Part shown: piece after piece, positions 49,598 to 57,480 of the stretch
Numbering within the stretch: position 1 is the stretch's first letter
Layout: every line of letters begins with the position of its first letter
DNA from: Shewanella eurypsychrophilus
GTDB lineage: Bacteria > Pseudomonadota > Gammaproteobacteria > Enterobacterales > Shewanellaceae
Reading direction: 5' to 3'
DNA: 64,000 nt
NCBI RefSeq assembly: GCF_007004545.3
Contig: NZ_CP045503.2
Location: 776,501-840,500 of the forward strand
Notes under the pieces: generated by a model
What the model saw: only the letters and a program-made list of their open reading frames with translations
Told to the model about the DNA's origin: nothing
The model's database searches: none
Made by a program: the position numbers and the translations under genes

Positions 49598-49729
49598 ATG
49601 ACAAAAAATTCAGGTTCACAATCAAACCAAAAACCAACATCACCAACGCCTCGTCCTAAAAATGGACCAAGCACTACAGGGAAAATTTCAGGTAAAGGCC
49701 GAGGGAACAATCAACCTAAAGGAAGATAG
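49598..49729 (+). CDS. Small Ser/Pro/Gly-rich basic protein
   Basis: 43 residues, starting MTKNSGSQSNQKPTSPTPRP and ending with a Gly/Lys/Arg-rich GKGRGNNQPKGR. AGAGAG precedes the ATG. The composition is disordered and positively charged, compatible with nucleic-acid binding. It is divergent from the gene at 49487 and convergent with alpA. Support is the clean ribosome site and coding-like composition only. Confidence 0.45.
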   Translation: MTKNSGSQSNQKPTSPTPRPKNGPSTTGKISGKGRGNNQPKGR

Positions 49730-49839
49730 TCTTTGTGTTGGTGTAATATTTTTGCACCAACGTTTTTCTTCCAACAAAGCTAGCAGTATGACGTTGACAT
49801 GTAAGTTAACTCTTAAAGTAAATGAAATACAAATTCCTT

Positions 49840-50220
49840 CTATCTTTCGTCCATCTTCAAATAGATCCAATCTTCTACTTCTTTGCGTACCCATGCTACT
49901 GATCTACAGCTTAGTGAAATCGACTGTGGGAAGTCTTGTTGGTTAATTTTCGTATAAATGGTAGATCGACTTAAGCTTGTCATTTGTGTTACCTCTTTGA
50001 TTTTAATTAAGTCACTTGGTTGCTTTGTCGGATCTGTAGGGCATAGAGAGGGGAGAGTTAAGGTTGCTATAAGTGCTTTATTATCAATACAGGTTCTGAG
50101 TTGAGATTCAATCGTATTCAGGTACTTTAGATTCAACTCTAATGCTCTGATAGCGCTCTCCGTAGTGGATTTTATGTGTGACAGTTGATTGCAAACTATT
50201 TCGTACTCTGATCTCTTCAT
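49840..50220 (-). CDS. AlpA-family regulator
   Basis: 126 residues. The last 55 (IKIKEVTQMTSLSRSTIYTK, then FPQSISLSCRSVAWVRKEVEDW) are the AlpA/MerR-like winged helix that turns on integrase or excisionase genes in prophages and islands. The N-terminal 70 residues are helical and not typical of AlpA. GGAGGG is seven bases before the ATG at 50220. Its position 3 kb from the integrase fits control of excision. Confidence 0.85.
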   Translation of the reverse strand: MKRSEYEIVCNQLSHIKSTTESAIRALELNLKYLNTIESQLRTCIDNKALIATLTLPSLCPTDPTKQPSDLIKIKEVTQMTSLSRSTIYTKINQQDFPQSISLSCRSVAWVRKEVEDWIYLKMDER

Positions 50221-50451
50221 CACTGAACCCTCCAAGCTAATTACTATAAAACGACATTACTCGACTCATTAAGCTTATCTTGTCGTCTGACTTCATGATA
50301 ATCATAATGCTCGTAGTTGAGCGTGATCTAGTGGCGTTAGCCTAAGCTACCCTATTGAGCCAGTTTTGCGCCTGCCGTGAAGTGGTTGTAACTTATGGTT
50401 ATCGTGAAACTGAGCCAGTTTAAGTCATAAAAAATACGGTTTACCAATGGC

Positions 50452-50493
50452 TTGCCAACTTAATGATAATAATCATTATCGTTAAGTTGGCAA
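50452..50493. promoter_or_regulatory. 42-bp near-perfect palindrome with a Fur-like centre
   Basis: TTGCCAACTTAA and its complement flank GATAAT-AATC-ATTATC; only one pair is mismatched. It lies 18 bases past the stop of the minus-strand gene at 50512, so a terminator hairpin is possible, but the GATAAT...ATTATC core also resembles a Fur box with a changed spacer. It may control alpA downstream. Confidence 0.6.
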
Positions 50494-50511
50494 TACTCTA
50501 GTCATATATCT

Positions 50512-51990
50512 TTATGATTGGTAATTATCCCATAGCGGTTTAAAAATGTTTGAGGCTTCTGCAGATGGAAAACTCCTATTTTTATCTTTCTGATGTTCCA
50601 CCTTGTCTTGAAGCCCCGTTTTTATTTGTCTTGTAATTTTTGAATGGTTTCTTTTTACTGTAACCTCGCTAATATCATCCCTTAAGCTTATGTTTTTATA
50701 AGTTTCAGTTACATTTGTTTTATTATTCTGTATTCCATGCTTTGTATCAAAACACTCAAGTGCAGACAAAATAGCTTTTATACTCATTGGCTTTCTGCTA
50801 TCTGAAAAAAGTATTGTAGACTCTTCAAACCAAGCTAGTAAGCGAGAAACATAAGCTAGGTTATCAACTCTCTTTGCATAAAGGCTGTTACTCATTTCAG
50901 AGGTTGAGTTGTTTTCTTTATCTTTTGATATTTCATCTTTTATGAAGTCACCTTTGTATGTTGTTGATAAACATTCCGCTAATACAAAGGCTGCATGATG
51001 GATTTGATTAGACTCAATGAGATTTTGTAGTGTCTCTCTACTAATCTTTATATTACATACATATTTACTCTTGGGATTCCAGAATGGGTTGTTGGACTCT
51101 ATAGTTTCGTAGCTCCAATCAAACTCAACCATAGCGTTCGTCCTAATTAAAATTTTTGAAATTTTATTTATCCACCTTGAAACTGCCATGGCATAGCTTT
51201 GATGGATATTTGATAATAGGCAATCTATGATATTTATATCTACATGTTTACTCTCAGAGTATGTGAAAATATCCTCAATATTGTCGTTGAGGTATGAGAT
51301 TATCAGTTGTCGATCAGCCTTTGGTATTAAATCATTCACACTGAATTCATTAGGGACAAAGTTTAGAGACTCGTATATATGTTTAGCGAAAGGTGGGGGG
51401 ACTCTTCTATTGTTTAAATTTTTAAGCGTATAGAACAAGGATTCAGACAAAATTTCTTCAACATTAATATCTCTCTGAAAGTCTAGAATTACCTCCCTGA
51501 TTTTATCGAATTTTAATATAGAGGTAAGTAGGTTTTCATGGTTATACCCAAGTCTTACAGCAAAAGGTATTGGATCAGAAACACCTTTGATTACAGTTTC
51601 TTTCAAATGTTGAATTGAGTTTTTTAATGCTTCAACATTGGCACGTTGGAGCTTGTTTGAAGCATAATGATACTGCTCTGTATAGTAGTCTAAGGAAGGT
51701 CTTCCTAAATCATGATACTCAAATAATCCGTGCATGAGTTGCTCTGCACTTTTGTTTTGTGGGGAAATTCGGCTGTGAGGTTTGTCGCTCCGGCTTTGAT
51801 CAAAAGTTGTCGCTTTCTCTAACATAGCTGAATAGTCATCAAACCATTTTTTGTAACTTGGGTTTAAGTACAGACTGCGTGCGGTCATTGAGAGTATTAA
51901 AACTTGCTCGCTTACACCTGTATATATGTAAGAGAATGGATTTACCTTATCTTCTAGTAGCCTTTTCAGTGTGGCTGTATGTCTCTTCAC
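50512..51990 (-). CDS. Hypothetical protein, 492 residues
   Basis: A soluble, mostly helical, Asn/Ser/Lys-rich protein with strong AT codon bias. No membrane segment, P-loop or metal motif is seen. Residues near 60-75 (FDQSRSDKPHSRISPQNKSA) look unstructured. It stands between alpA and two small plus-strand genes near the island end, a common place for cargo. Function unknown. Confidence 0.65.
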   Translation of the reverse strand: MKRHTATLKRLLEDKVNPFSYIYTGVSEQVLILSMTARSLYLNPSYKKWFDDYSAMLEKATTFDQSRSDKPHSRISPQNKSAEQLMHGLFEYHDLGRPSLDYYTEQYHYASNKLQRANVEALKNSIQHLKETVIKGVSDPIPFAVRLGYNHENLLTSILKFDKIREVILDFQRDINVEEILSESLFYTLKNLNNRRVPPPFAKHIYESLNFVPNEFSVNDLIPKADRQLIISYLNDNIEDIFTYSESKHVDINIIDCLLSNIHQSYAMAVSRWINKISKILIRTNAMVEFDWSYETIESNNPFWNPKSKYVCNIKISRETLQNLIESNQIHHAAFVLAECLSTTYKGDFIKDEISKDKENNSTSEMSNSLYAKRVDNLAYVSRLLAWFEESTILFSDSRKPMSIKAILSALECFDTKHGIQNNKTNVTETYKNISLRDDISEVTVKRNHSKITRQIKTGLQDKVEHQKDKNRSFPSAEASNIFKPLWDNYQS

Positions 51991-52364
51991 TCTGTGATCC
52001 CCTGCAGTTTATACTATTCTGACTGAATTTTTAGTATCAAATAGAACACTTATCCAGTGCAGTTAAAATCCAATGACACATATTTTACTCATTTTATTCA
52101 GCTAGAGTAATATTTTTCTATGTCAGGCGACTTGTTGTATCGTATTAAGTCATTTTTGTGCATAAAAAAACTATTGAGCAATTCAAGTGTCATATTGGCA
52201 GATATGGGTGCTACTTTATCTGTTTTCTCTTCCAGTTAGCTTTAAAGGTATCACTTACGAAAGATATTGACGTGAATGTGGCGCTTGCCCTATGCTGTGT
52301 CGGTCAAATGTTGAGCTTTGATATAGATAAGCTCTACTTTTCTAGCTGAAATAAGGAGCATGTA

Positions 52365-52601
52365 ATGCGTCATAGCAATAGCGATAGCCCATCTATAGCG
52401 GAGCTTTTAACTAAGGTCGGTGAGGTGTTTGAAACTAATCAGAACAAATTTAATAGAGGGATGTTCTCAAGCCTGCCAGATCATCAACAACTGTGTTCAC
52501 TTCAAAATTTTTATGACAGTGGTATGGCTGTTAGTCAGATAGCGAAAATGACTGGAATGCCAGAGTCTACTGTTTATTCAAAGATAACAACTAGGCGCTA
52601 A
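52365..52601 (+). CDS. Small helix-turn-helix protein
   Basis: 78 residues with AAGGAG seven bases before the ATG. The C-terminal 30 residues (FYDSGMAVSQIAKMTGMPES then TVYSKITTRR) form a resolvase- or sigma-type helix-turn-helix. The N-terminus is polar. Likely a local regulator; similar in end sequence to the AlpA gene's STIYTKI, suggesting the same kind of target recognition. No family named. Confidence 0.65.
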   Translation: MRHSNSDSPSIAELLTKVGEVFETNQNKFNRGMFSSLPDHQQLCSLQNFYDSGMAVSQIAKMTGMPESTVYSKITTRR

Positions 52602-52773
52602 ATTTTTTGTTTAGTTGCATCTGTGACAGAACGAACTGTCGACTAGTCGAGTACCGATCGAATAGTCAATTGTTTATTAAGTTCATCTATAAAATATGTA
52701 GTTATCCGAAGGGGCTATTACTCTGGGAAAGCATATTAATGATATTTTCAAAAGTAGGTAGAGGGAAAGTTGT

Positions 52774-53100
52774 ATGTTTGATTTCTTAGAGAGTTGTATT
52801 GATACGATTATTGAGAACCCTGTAAAGTCAGTATGCATTGTAGCTGCGACTGTCGCTACTGGTGGGGTTGCATTTGTTGCAGCTCCAGCTATTGGTGCAG
52901 TGGCAAGTGCGGCTGGCCTTGGTGTTGCGGGCGGAACATTAAGCGGTGCGGCTGCTAGCTCAGCTGGTTTAGCTGCTTTGGGTGGTGGAAGTGTAGCTTC
53001 TGGGGGGCTTGGAATGGCTGGCGGCACGGCAGTTGTAACTGCAGCTGGGGGCGCTATAGGTGGTGGTGTTACAGCTGCTGTAACTAAAGAGAATAGTTAG
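52774..53100 (+). CDS. Gly/Ala-rich hydrophobic protein
   Basis: 108 residues. After a polar N-terminus (FDFLESCIDTIIENPVKS) nearly everything is Ala, Gly, Val and Ser, with runs such as AALGGGSVASGGLGMAGG. This layout recalls ISG12/IFI6-like and bacteriocin-like membrane-active proteins and would form glycine-zipper helices. GAGGGAAA precedes the ATG. Position next to the integrase fits a cargo toxin or membrane effector, which is inference. No cognate immunity gene is recognised. Confidence 0.65.
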   Translation: MFDFLESCIDTIIENPVKSVCIVAATVATGGVAFVAAPAIGAVASAAGLGVAGGTLSGAAASSAGLAALGGGSVASGGLGMAGGTAVVTAAGGAIGGGVTAAVTKENS

Positions 53101-53281
53101 GGCTAAGGTTTTCTTTACTGTGTCACTCTTTTCAAGTGACACAGTAAAGCTTCCAAGTGAAATAACTCTTTAATTAAGGCTAAAATTTGTTAACACCAAC
53201 ACCAACACCAACTAGCACTTTGTTAGGTTCCGAATAAAGCAATTTTTAAGATATCTGTAATGTTGTTTAGCCAGAAATAGC

Positions 53282-54565
53282 TCAAATACAGCCCCGCTTT
53301 TTGTACTCAGTCTTCCACTCATTGAACTGCTTTGCCAACCTTGCATAGCTTTTAGCTAAAGCCGCAGGCGAGACAGTTTTCTTCTTAGGTTTAGACTTTC
53401 TAACCTCAACACCAGATAGCTCACGAGTGAACATCTTGGGAACAACATGGCTGTAGTGCTGCTCTATCATCTGAACACTTGTGCCGCACTGCTTGGCTAG
53501 TATTTCCATGCTTACTTCACCAGACATCAACTGCCATGTGATGTAGGTATGACGTAATGAGTAGAGAGTTCTGACACCATGTGCTGATTGCTTCAAACCT
53601 ATTTCGAGGAGTGCCTTATCAAATGCCTTACCAAGCTCTTTAGTCGTTGAACCATCGGCTAGTCTGAACAACTTATCTGAAGGTTTACGGTTGGGGAATC
53701 GTTCACGTAGATCTGCAATGCACGAGAATATCTCATCACGGCAAACTATCTCCCTTGTGCCTGTGTGTTTGGTTGTTTTCCCTTTTGTCACAGTGACATA
53801 GAAAACGACATTGTGCTCGTCGGTTTCCATGTGAATATCACCCCAAGTTAAGCCCTCCATTTCTGTGCCAGGTCTGATGCCCGTATGTACGGCAAACTCC
53901 ATATAATCTAAGAGCAGCTCCCTTATCTGGCGTGTTTTCTCTTTGCGGCTATTCTCTTCGAGCTTGATGATCGCATCGAAAGTTTTCTCGTATTCATCCT
54001 TAGAAAATGCAGCGCGGCGTTGGCTGGATAAGCCTTCGCTGTTGAGTACCGGAACTTGCATGGGCAGCATCCACTTTCTAACCACCGCTTCTTTGAAGAC
54101 CATCTGCAGGGCGGCGTTATGTGTTTGGATTGTGGACTTCGCCGGTATACGTTTGAACTCTTCAATGCGCCATTTATCGAACTCGCGGATCTGCTCTTGG
54201 TCTATGGAAGTTATAAAGGTTCGATCAAAGTAAGGGATATGGTATTTACGCAGGGCACCAATGTAATCTTTGTAGATTACCTTACCACCGCCATGCATTG
54301 ATTCACTCAGCATCTGGTCTATGGCTTTCTCTGCCACATCTTTAAAGCGTTTACTGTCGATTAAGGTGTTGGTCTCGGCTCGTATTTCATAATCCATAAA
54401 AATACGGTGAGCCATCGCTATGGCCTCATTCAGATCTGTCTTCTTTGTGGCCTTGGCGTACCATTTACCGTACAGCACGAAGCGGCAGTACCAGTATTTA
54501 CTGTTACTCTGAAGGTAGACGTAAAGCTTGTCTGAGATGTTGTGACGTTCGATTTGTTTGCTCAT
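53282..54565 (-). CDS. int: Island tyrosine integrase
   Basis: 427 residues. It has an N-terminal arm-binding region, a core-binding domain near 95-190 and a catalytic domain with Arg in HTGIRPGTEMEGLTW, Lys in VTKGKTTKH, SLRHTYIT, and Tyr in IEQHYSHV. It reads away from the first right-hand att site, starting 31 bases from the arm-like motif, the usual place for an island's own integrase. It is the likely enzyme for all TTCAAAAT sites here. The C-terminal tail is Lys-rich. Confidence 0.93.
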   Translation of the reverse strand: MSKQIERHNISDKLYVYLQSNSKYWYCRFVLYGKWYAKATKKTDLNEAIAMAHRIFMDYEIRAETNTLIDSKRFKDVAEKAIDQMLSESMHGGGKVIYKDYIGALRKYHIPYFDRTFITSIDQEQIREFDKWRIEEFKRIPAKSTIQTHNAALQMVFKEAVVRKWMLPMQVPVLNSEGLSSQRRAAFSKDEYEKTFDAIIKLEENSRKEKTRQIRELLLDYMEFAVHTGIRPGTEMEGLTWGDIHMETDEHNVVFYVTVTKGKTTKHTGTREIVCRDEIFSCIADLRERFPNRKPSDKLFRLADGSTTKELGKAFDKALLEIGLKQSAHGVRTLYSLRHTYITWQLMSGEVSMEILAKQCGTSVQMIEQHYSHVVPKMFTRELSGVEVRKSKPKKKTVSPAALAKSYARLAKQFNEWKTEYKKRGCI

Positions 54566-54669
54566 TCATCCATCATAATGAGAAACGCTTGTGCTTGCAA
54601 AGAATTTGCAAAGGTGATTTATGACGTTTTTATCTATTGATATTATTGAGTATTTTTAGAAGCGTTCTT

Positions 54670-54722
54670 TTCAAAATCCGTTGCTTTCGAGCGTGACGGT
54701 TCAAGTCCGTCCTCCGGTACCA
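54670..54722 (+). repeat. attR-type site 1 (tRNA-Leu 3' half)
   Basis: 53 bases identical to 26715-26767 of the tRNA, from TTCAAAATCC to the CCA end. Confidence 0.93.
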
Positions 54723-54734
54723 ATCGAATAAAGG

Positions 54735-54759
54735 AACCTGCCATTGTGCAGGTTTTTTT
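54735..54759 (+). terminator. Terminator after att site 1
   Basis: AACCTGC pairs with GCAGGTT across six bases, then a T-run. It probably descends from a tRNA terminator. An identical copy is at 55388-55412. Confidence 0.8.
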
Positions 54760-54807
54760 ATGTCTGAAACTCAGCATAAGCCAGAGCTCCGCTGCTTTTG
54801 GCTATAG

Positions 54808-55127
54808 TCAGTGCTTTTGAATTAAGTAGCGTCGACTACGTCCTTCTCCAATCGGGATTAATACCCCTTTTTCAACCAGAACGACTATATCTCTTTCGGC
54901 CGTTGCATCGGATGTTTTGGTTAATGCTTTATATTTTTTCTGAGAAATACCCTCACTAAAATCCGTTGTTTCTAATAGCTTGGTAATCACTTTTCGTTGT
55001 CTAGTATTAAATACAGTTAATTGGTTCTTTTGCCAAAAGCGAGTTGTATGCATGACTCTAGCTTGGGGATAACGATGGTTTTATCATAAGTAAAGTTAGG
55101 CCAGTCTTTCAGTTGCCAAATCCACAT
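54808..55127 (-). pseudogene. Internally deleted fic gene, copy 1
   Basis: Reading from 55127 gives WIWQLKDWPNFTYDKT, the start of the DUF4172 domain found at the head of some Fic proteins. After about 24 codons the frame changes, and from 55053 the sequence is FWQKNQLTVFNTRQRKVITK then KTSDATAERDIVVLVEKG, the C-terminal winged helix of the same proteins. The whole catalytic Fic core is missing. The C-terminal 81-residue frame is still open and could be expressed as a small DNA-binding protein. Confidence 0.75.
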
Positions 55128-55322
55128 AATGCCTCTCTGAGTTTTTTAGAACTGCTAATCATCTCAAATTATGAGTCGATTAAGGGGGGAATCAACTCAT
55201 TTATCTTTTTCTCATAGTAAGAGCAAAGTTTACTGTGACAATTCTTTATGCAAAGAATTTGCAAAGGTGATTTATGACGTTTTTATCTATTGATATTATT
55301 GAGTATTTTTAGACGTGTTCTT

Positions 55323-55375
55323 TTCAAAATCCGTTGCTTTCGAGCGTGACGGTTCAAGTCCGTCCTCCGGTACCA
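55323..55375 (+). repeat. attR-type site 2 (tRNA-Leu 3' half)
   Basis: 53 bases identical to site 1 and to the 3' part of the full tRNA. Confidence 0.93.
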
Positions 55376-55387
55376 ATCGAATAAAGG

Positions 55388-55412
55388 AACCTGCCATTGT
55401 GCAGGTTTTTTT
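55388..55412 (+). terminator. Terminator after att site 2
   Basis: Same hairpin and T-run as at 54735, part of the tandem unit. Confidence 0.8.
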
Positions 55413-55461
55413 ATGTCTGAAACTCAGCATAAGCCAGAGCTCCGCTGCTTTTGGCTATAGA

Positions 55462-55781
55462 TCAGTGCTTTTGAGTTAAGTAGTGTCGACTACGTCCCTC
55501 TCCAGTTGGAACTAAGATCCCTTTTTCAACCAGAACGACTATATCTCTTTCGGCCGTTGCATCGGATGTTTTGGTTAATGCTTTATATTTTTTCTGAGAA
55601 ATACCCTCACTAAAATCCGTTGTTTCTAATAGCTTGGTAATCACTTTTCGTTGTCTAGTATTAAATACAGTTAATTGGTTCTTTTGCCAAAAGCGAGTTG
55701 TATGCATGACTCTAGCTTGGGGATAACGATGGTTTTATCATAAGTAAAGTTAGGCCAGTCTTTCAGTTGCCAAATCCACAT
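55462..55781 (-). pseudogene. Internally deleted fic gene, copy 2
   Basis: Same structure as copy 1: the DUF4172 start from 55781, the same deletion point, and the winged helix in another frame from 55707. Only a few residues near the C-terminus differ (GILVPTGEGRSRHYL against GVLIPIGEGRSRRYL). The shared deletion must predate the duplication. Confidence 0.75.
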
Positions 55782-55976
55782 AATGCCTCTCTGATTTGTT
55801 TAGGCCTGCTAATCATCTCAAATTATGAGTCGATTAAGGGGGGAATCAACTCATTTATCTTTTTCTCATAGTAAGAGCAAAGTTTACTGTGACAATTCTT
55901 TATGCAAAGAATTTACAAAGGTGATTTATGACGTTTTTATCTATTGATATTATTGAGTATTTTTAGACGTGTTCTT

Positions 55977-56029
55977 TTCAAAATCCGTTTCTTTCGAGCG
56001 TGACGGTTCAAGTCCGTCCTCCGGTACCA
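55977..56029 (+). repeat. attR-type site 3, outermost (one mismatch)
   Basis: 53 bases matching the tRNA 3' half except for one G to T change in the variable arm. What follows is unlike sites 1 and 2, so this is probably the original displaced chromosomal half and marks the island edge. Confidence 0.9.
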
Positions 56030-56140
56030 ATCCCTTTTATTAGGAAAAATAAAAACTAAGCTACACATTAATGGTCCTTAATGCTTCTTGCTAAAGGTGG
56101 TCGAAGCGTATTTGGGTGGAATTTAAAAGATCGTGAGCGA

Positions 56141-56332
56141 TTAGGCGTTAGTTGGAAGGCTGGTGACTGTGTATAGATCTCTTAAATTATATTCGTTCCC
56201 ACTTTGCAGAATGTTACGAACGTTATGTACCTCTTCTATAGGTAAGCCTTTGACGATGAGAGTGAGTAATGCCTGCGAGAGGTGACAGATTTCTGATTCA
56301 AACGTTTTATTATTATATATTTTTACCTGCAT
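56141..56332 (-). CDS. Hypothetical small protein
   Basis: 63 residues (MQVKIYNNKTFESEICHLSQ...). GGAATG precedes the ATG. No family or motif recognised. It may be a real small gene next to the island edge; support is weak. Confidence 0.4.
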   Translation of the reverse strand: MQVKIYNNKTFESEICHLSQALLTLIVKGLPIEEVHNVRNILQSGNEYNLRDLYTVTSLPTNA

Positions 56333-56641
56333 AACATTCCAAATGTTAGTTAAGCCATTGCTGGCTACTTTAACACTCGCTTAAGCATAATGATAACCTC
56401 ACCGATCCCCAGTGTCAGGATAGTTGGCGCTCCTTAAGTTATCCATTAGCCCCAAATGTTGGAGCAAAAAAAAAGAGTCTGATGACCCGATATTTATTAG
56501 AGCGTAAAAGAAGCTATTTTCGAACGTTATAGCTCCTCCACACTATGATCGTTGCAGGGACCGAGTAGAATGGAGGGCTATAGTTTACCCGAATACCAAT
56601 TTCAACAGATTGATAATACCTGGGTCATGCGTGGCTATTAG
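56333..56641. other. Gene-free stretch
   Basis: About 310 bases without a gene between the small ORF and the outer-membrane protein gene. No clear terminator or RNA recognised. Confidence 0.4.
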
Positions 56642-57424
56642 TTAGAAAGTAATAGAGGTACTAAGTACCATCATATTTGCTTTACTCGTTTTGTATCCGT
56701 ACCAGCTATCGAGTTGTCTAAGAGTTAGGCACGCTGAGATCGCGTTAGAAATTTTATAATTCACAGCTAAATCGAGACGATATCCAGAGTCATGCTGCTC
56801 CCCATCGATACTGTCGGTATAACCAATAGCATGCTCTTCATCACGATCAAATACGCCGTTGTATAGGAACTTGAGTCCCCAGTTATCTGATATTGGGTAT
56901 TGCACCGTTGCATTCAAAGCATAGCCTGAAAAGCCAGTGAATTTAGCGCCTGCATTATCGATACTGACATAGTTGACGCCTGCTCCGATATTGGCTTTGG
57001 CATCACCAAGCTTGGTATCATAAGACAGGCCTAGCTTCATGTTGTTTTCATAACCATTGGTGTTAGTAAAAAAGAACTCATCAACCATGTAGTTAAGGCC
57101 GGGAGCAAAGCCCGTTTTTATGTGTGCCACGCCGGCAAACTTAAAGGTACTCCAAGCTTCGCCTAGCGCTTCAGCTTGTGGGTCTGATGACGACTGCTCC
57201 AAGTTTTCGAAGATACCGACAGTGGCAATTCTGCCCCAATCTTTGGCCCGTACGTTTGCTACTGTGAGTAGCGTTCTATCAAATTGGTTTTTGTTTTCGT
57301 CTAACGTATCACTTGCATGAGCAATATAGCCGGCAGTCACTGTAGTAAAGTCTTTTGCTATTGCGTTAACACTACAGGTGCAGCCGATGATGACGGGTAA
57401 AGCTATTTTTAAAATGTTATTCAT
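56642..57424 (-). CDS. Outer-membrane beta-barrel protein of the sulfotransferase locus
   Basis: 260 residues. A signal peptide (LKIALPVIIGCTCSVNAIA) is followed by about 12 alternating strands and a terminal LSTSITF with an aromatic end. The pattern recalls Tsx-like or OmpL-like channels. As the last gene after assT it may let aryl sulfates or phenols through the outer membrane; this is inferred from position. A strong terminator separates it from assT, so it is made at a lower level or from its own promoter. Confidence 0.75.
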   Translation of the reverse strand: MNNILKIALPVIIGCTCSVNAIAKDFTTVTAGYIAHASDTLDENKNQFDRTLLTVANVRAKDWGRIATVGIFENLEQSSSDPQAEALGEAWSTFKFAGVAHIKTGFAPGLNYMVDEFFFTNTNGYENNMKLGLSYDTKLGDAKANIGAGVNYVSIDNAGAKFTGFSGYALNATVQYPISDNWGLKFLYNGVFDRDEEHAIGYTDSIDGEQHDSGYRLDLAVNYKISNAISACLTLRQLDSWYGYKTSKANMMVLSTSITF

Positions 57425-57442
57425 TGAGATTAACCCTATAAA

Positions 57443-57462
57443 AAAGGGGCCCGAAAGCCCCT
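57443..57462 (-). terminator. Terminator between assT and the outer-membrane gene
   Basis: AAGGGGC pairs exactly with GCCCCTT across six bases and, on the minus strand, continues into TTTT-ATAGGG. It lies 18 bases past the assT stop. Confidence 0.88.
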
Positions 57463-57480
57463 TACTACATTTATTTGTTA

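Larger units (their letters stand above)
26538..55984. mobile_element. Genomic island integrated in tRNA-Leu(CAA)
   Basis: Bounded by att-type sites sharing TTCAAAAT: a tRNA 5' half on the left and three tRNA 3' halves on the right. A tyrosine integrase (53282-54565) starts 31 bases inside the first right-hand arm, and AlpA is present. Cargo is AT-richer than the flanks and is dominated by defence, replication and unknown genes. The minimal element is 26538-54677; two further ~653-bp units extend it to 55984. A complete tRNA-Leu lies 137 bp inside the left end. No conjugation genes are seen, so it is not a self-transmissible ICE as it stands. Confidence 0.85.
54596..56029. repeat. Tandem ~653-bp att cassettes
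   Basis: The block starting TGCAAAGAATTTGCAAAGG occurs at 54596, 55249 and 55903, spaced 653 and 654 bp. Each is followed after about 74 bases by a tRNA 3'-half att site. The first two copies continue with a terminator and a deleted fic gene; the third stops after its att site. Copies differ by only a few bases, so duplication is recent. Confidence 0.92.

Noticed and set aside
52158..52349. 63-codon plus-strand ORF with a GTG start
   Set aside because: No ribosome site and no recognisable pattern; it may be the leader of the gene at 52365.
53191..53212. CACCAA hexamer repeat as a CRISPR-like or phage-variation element
   Set aside because: Only three to four hexamer copies in non-coding sequence; no spacers and no cas genes anywhere in the window.
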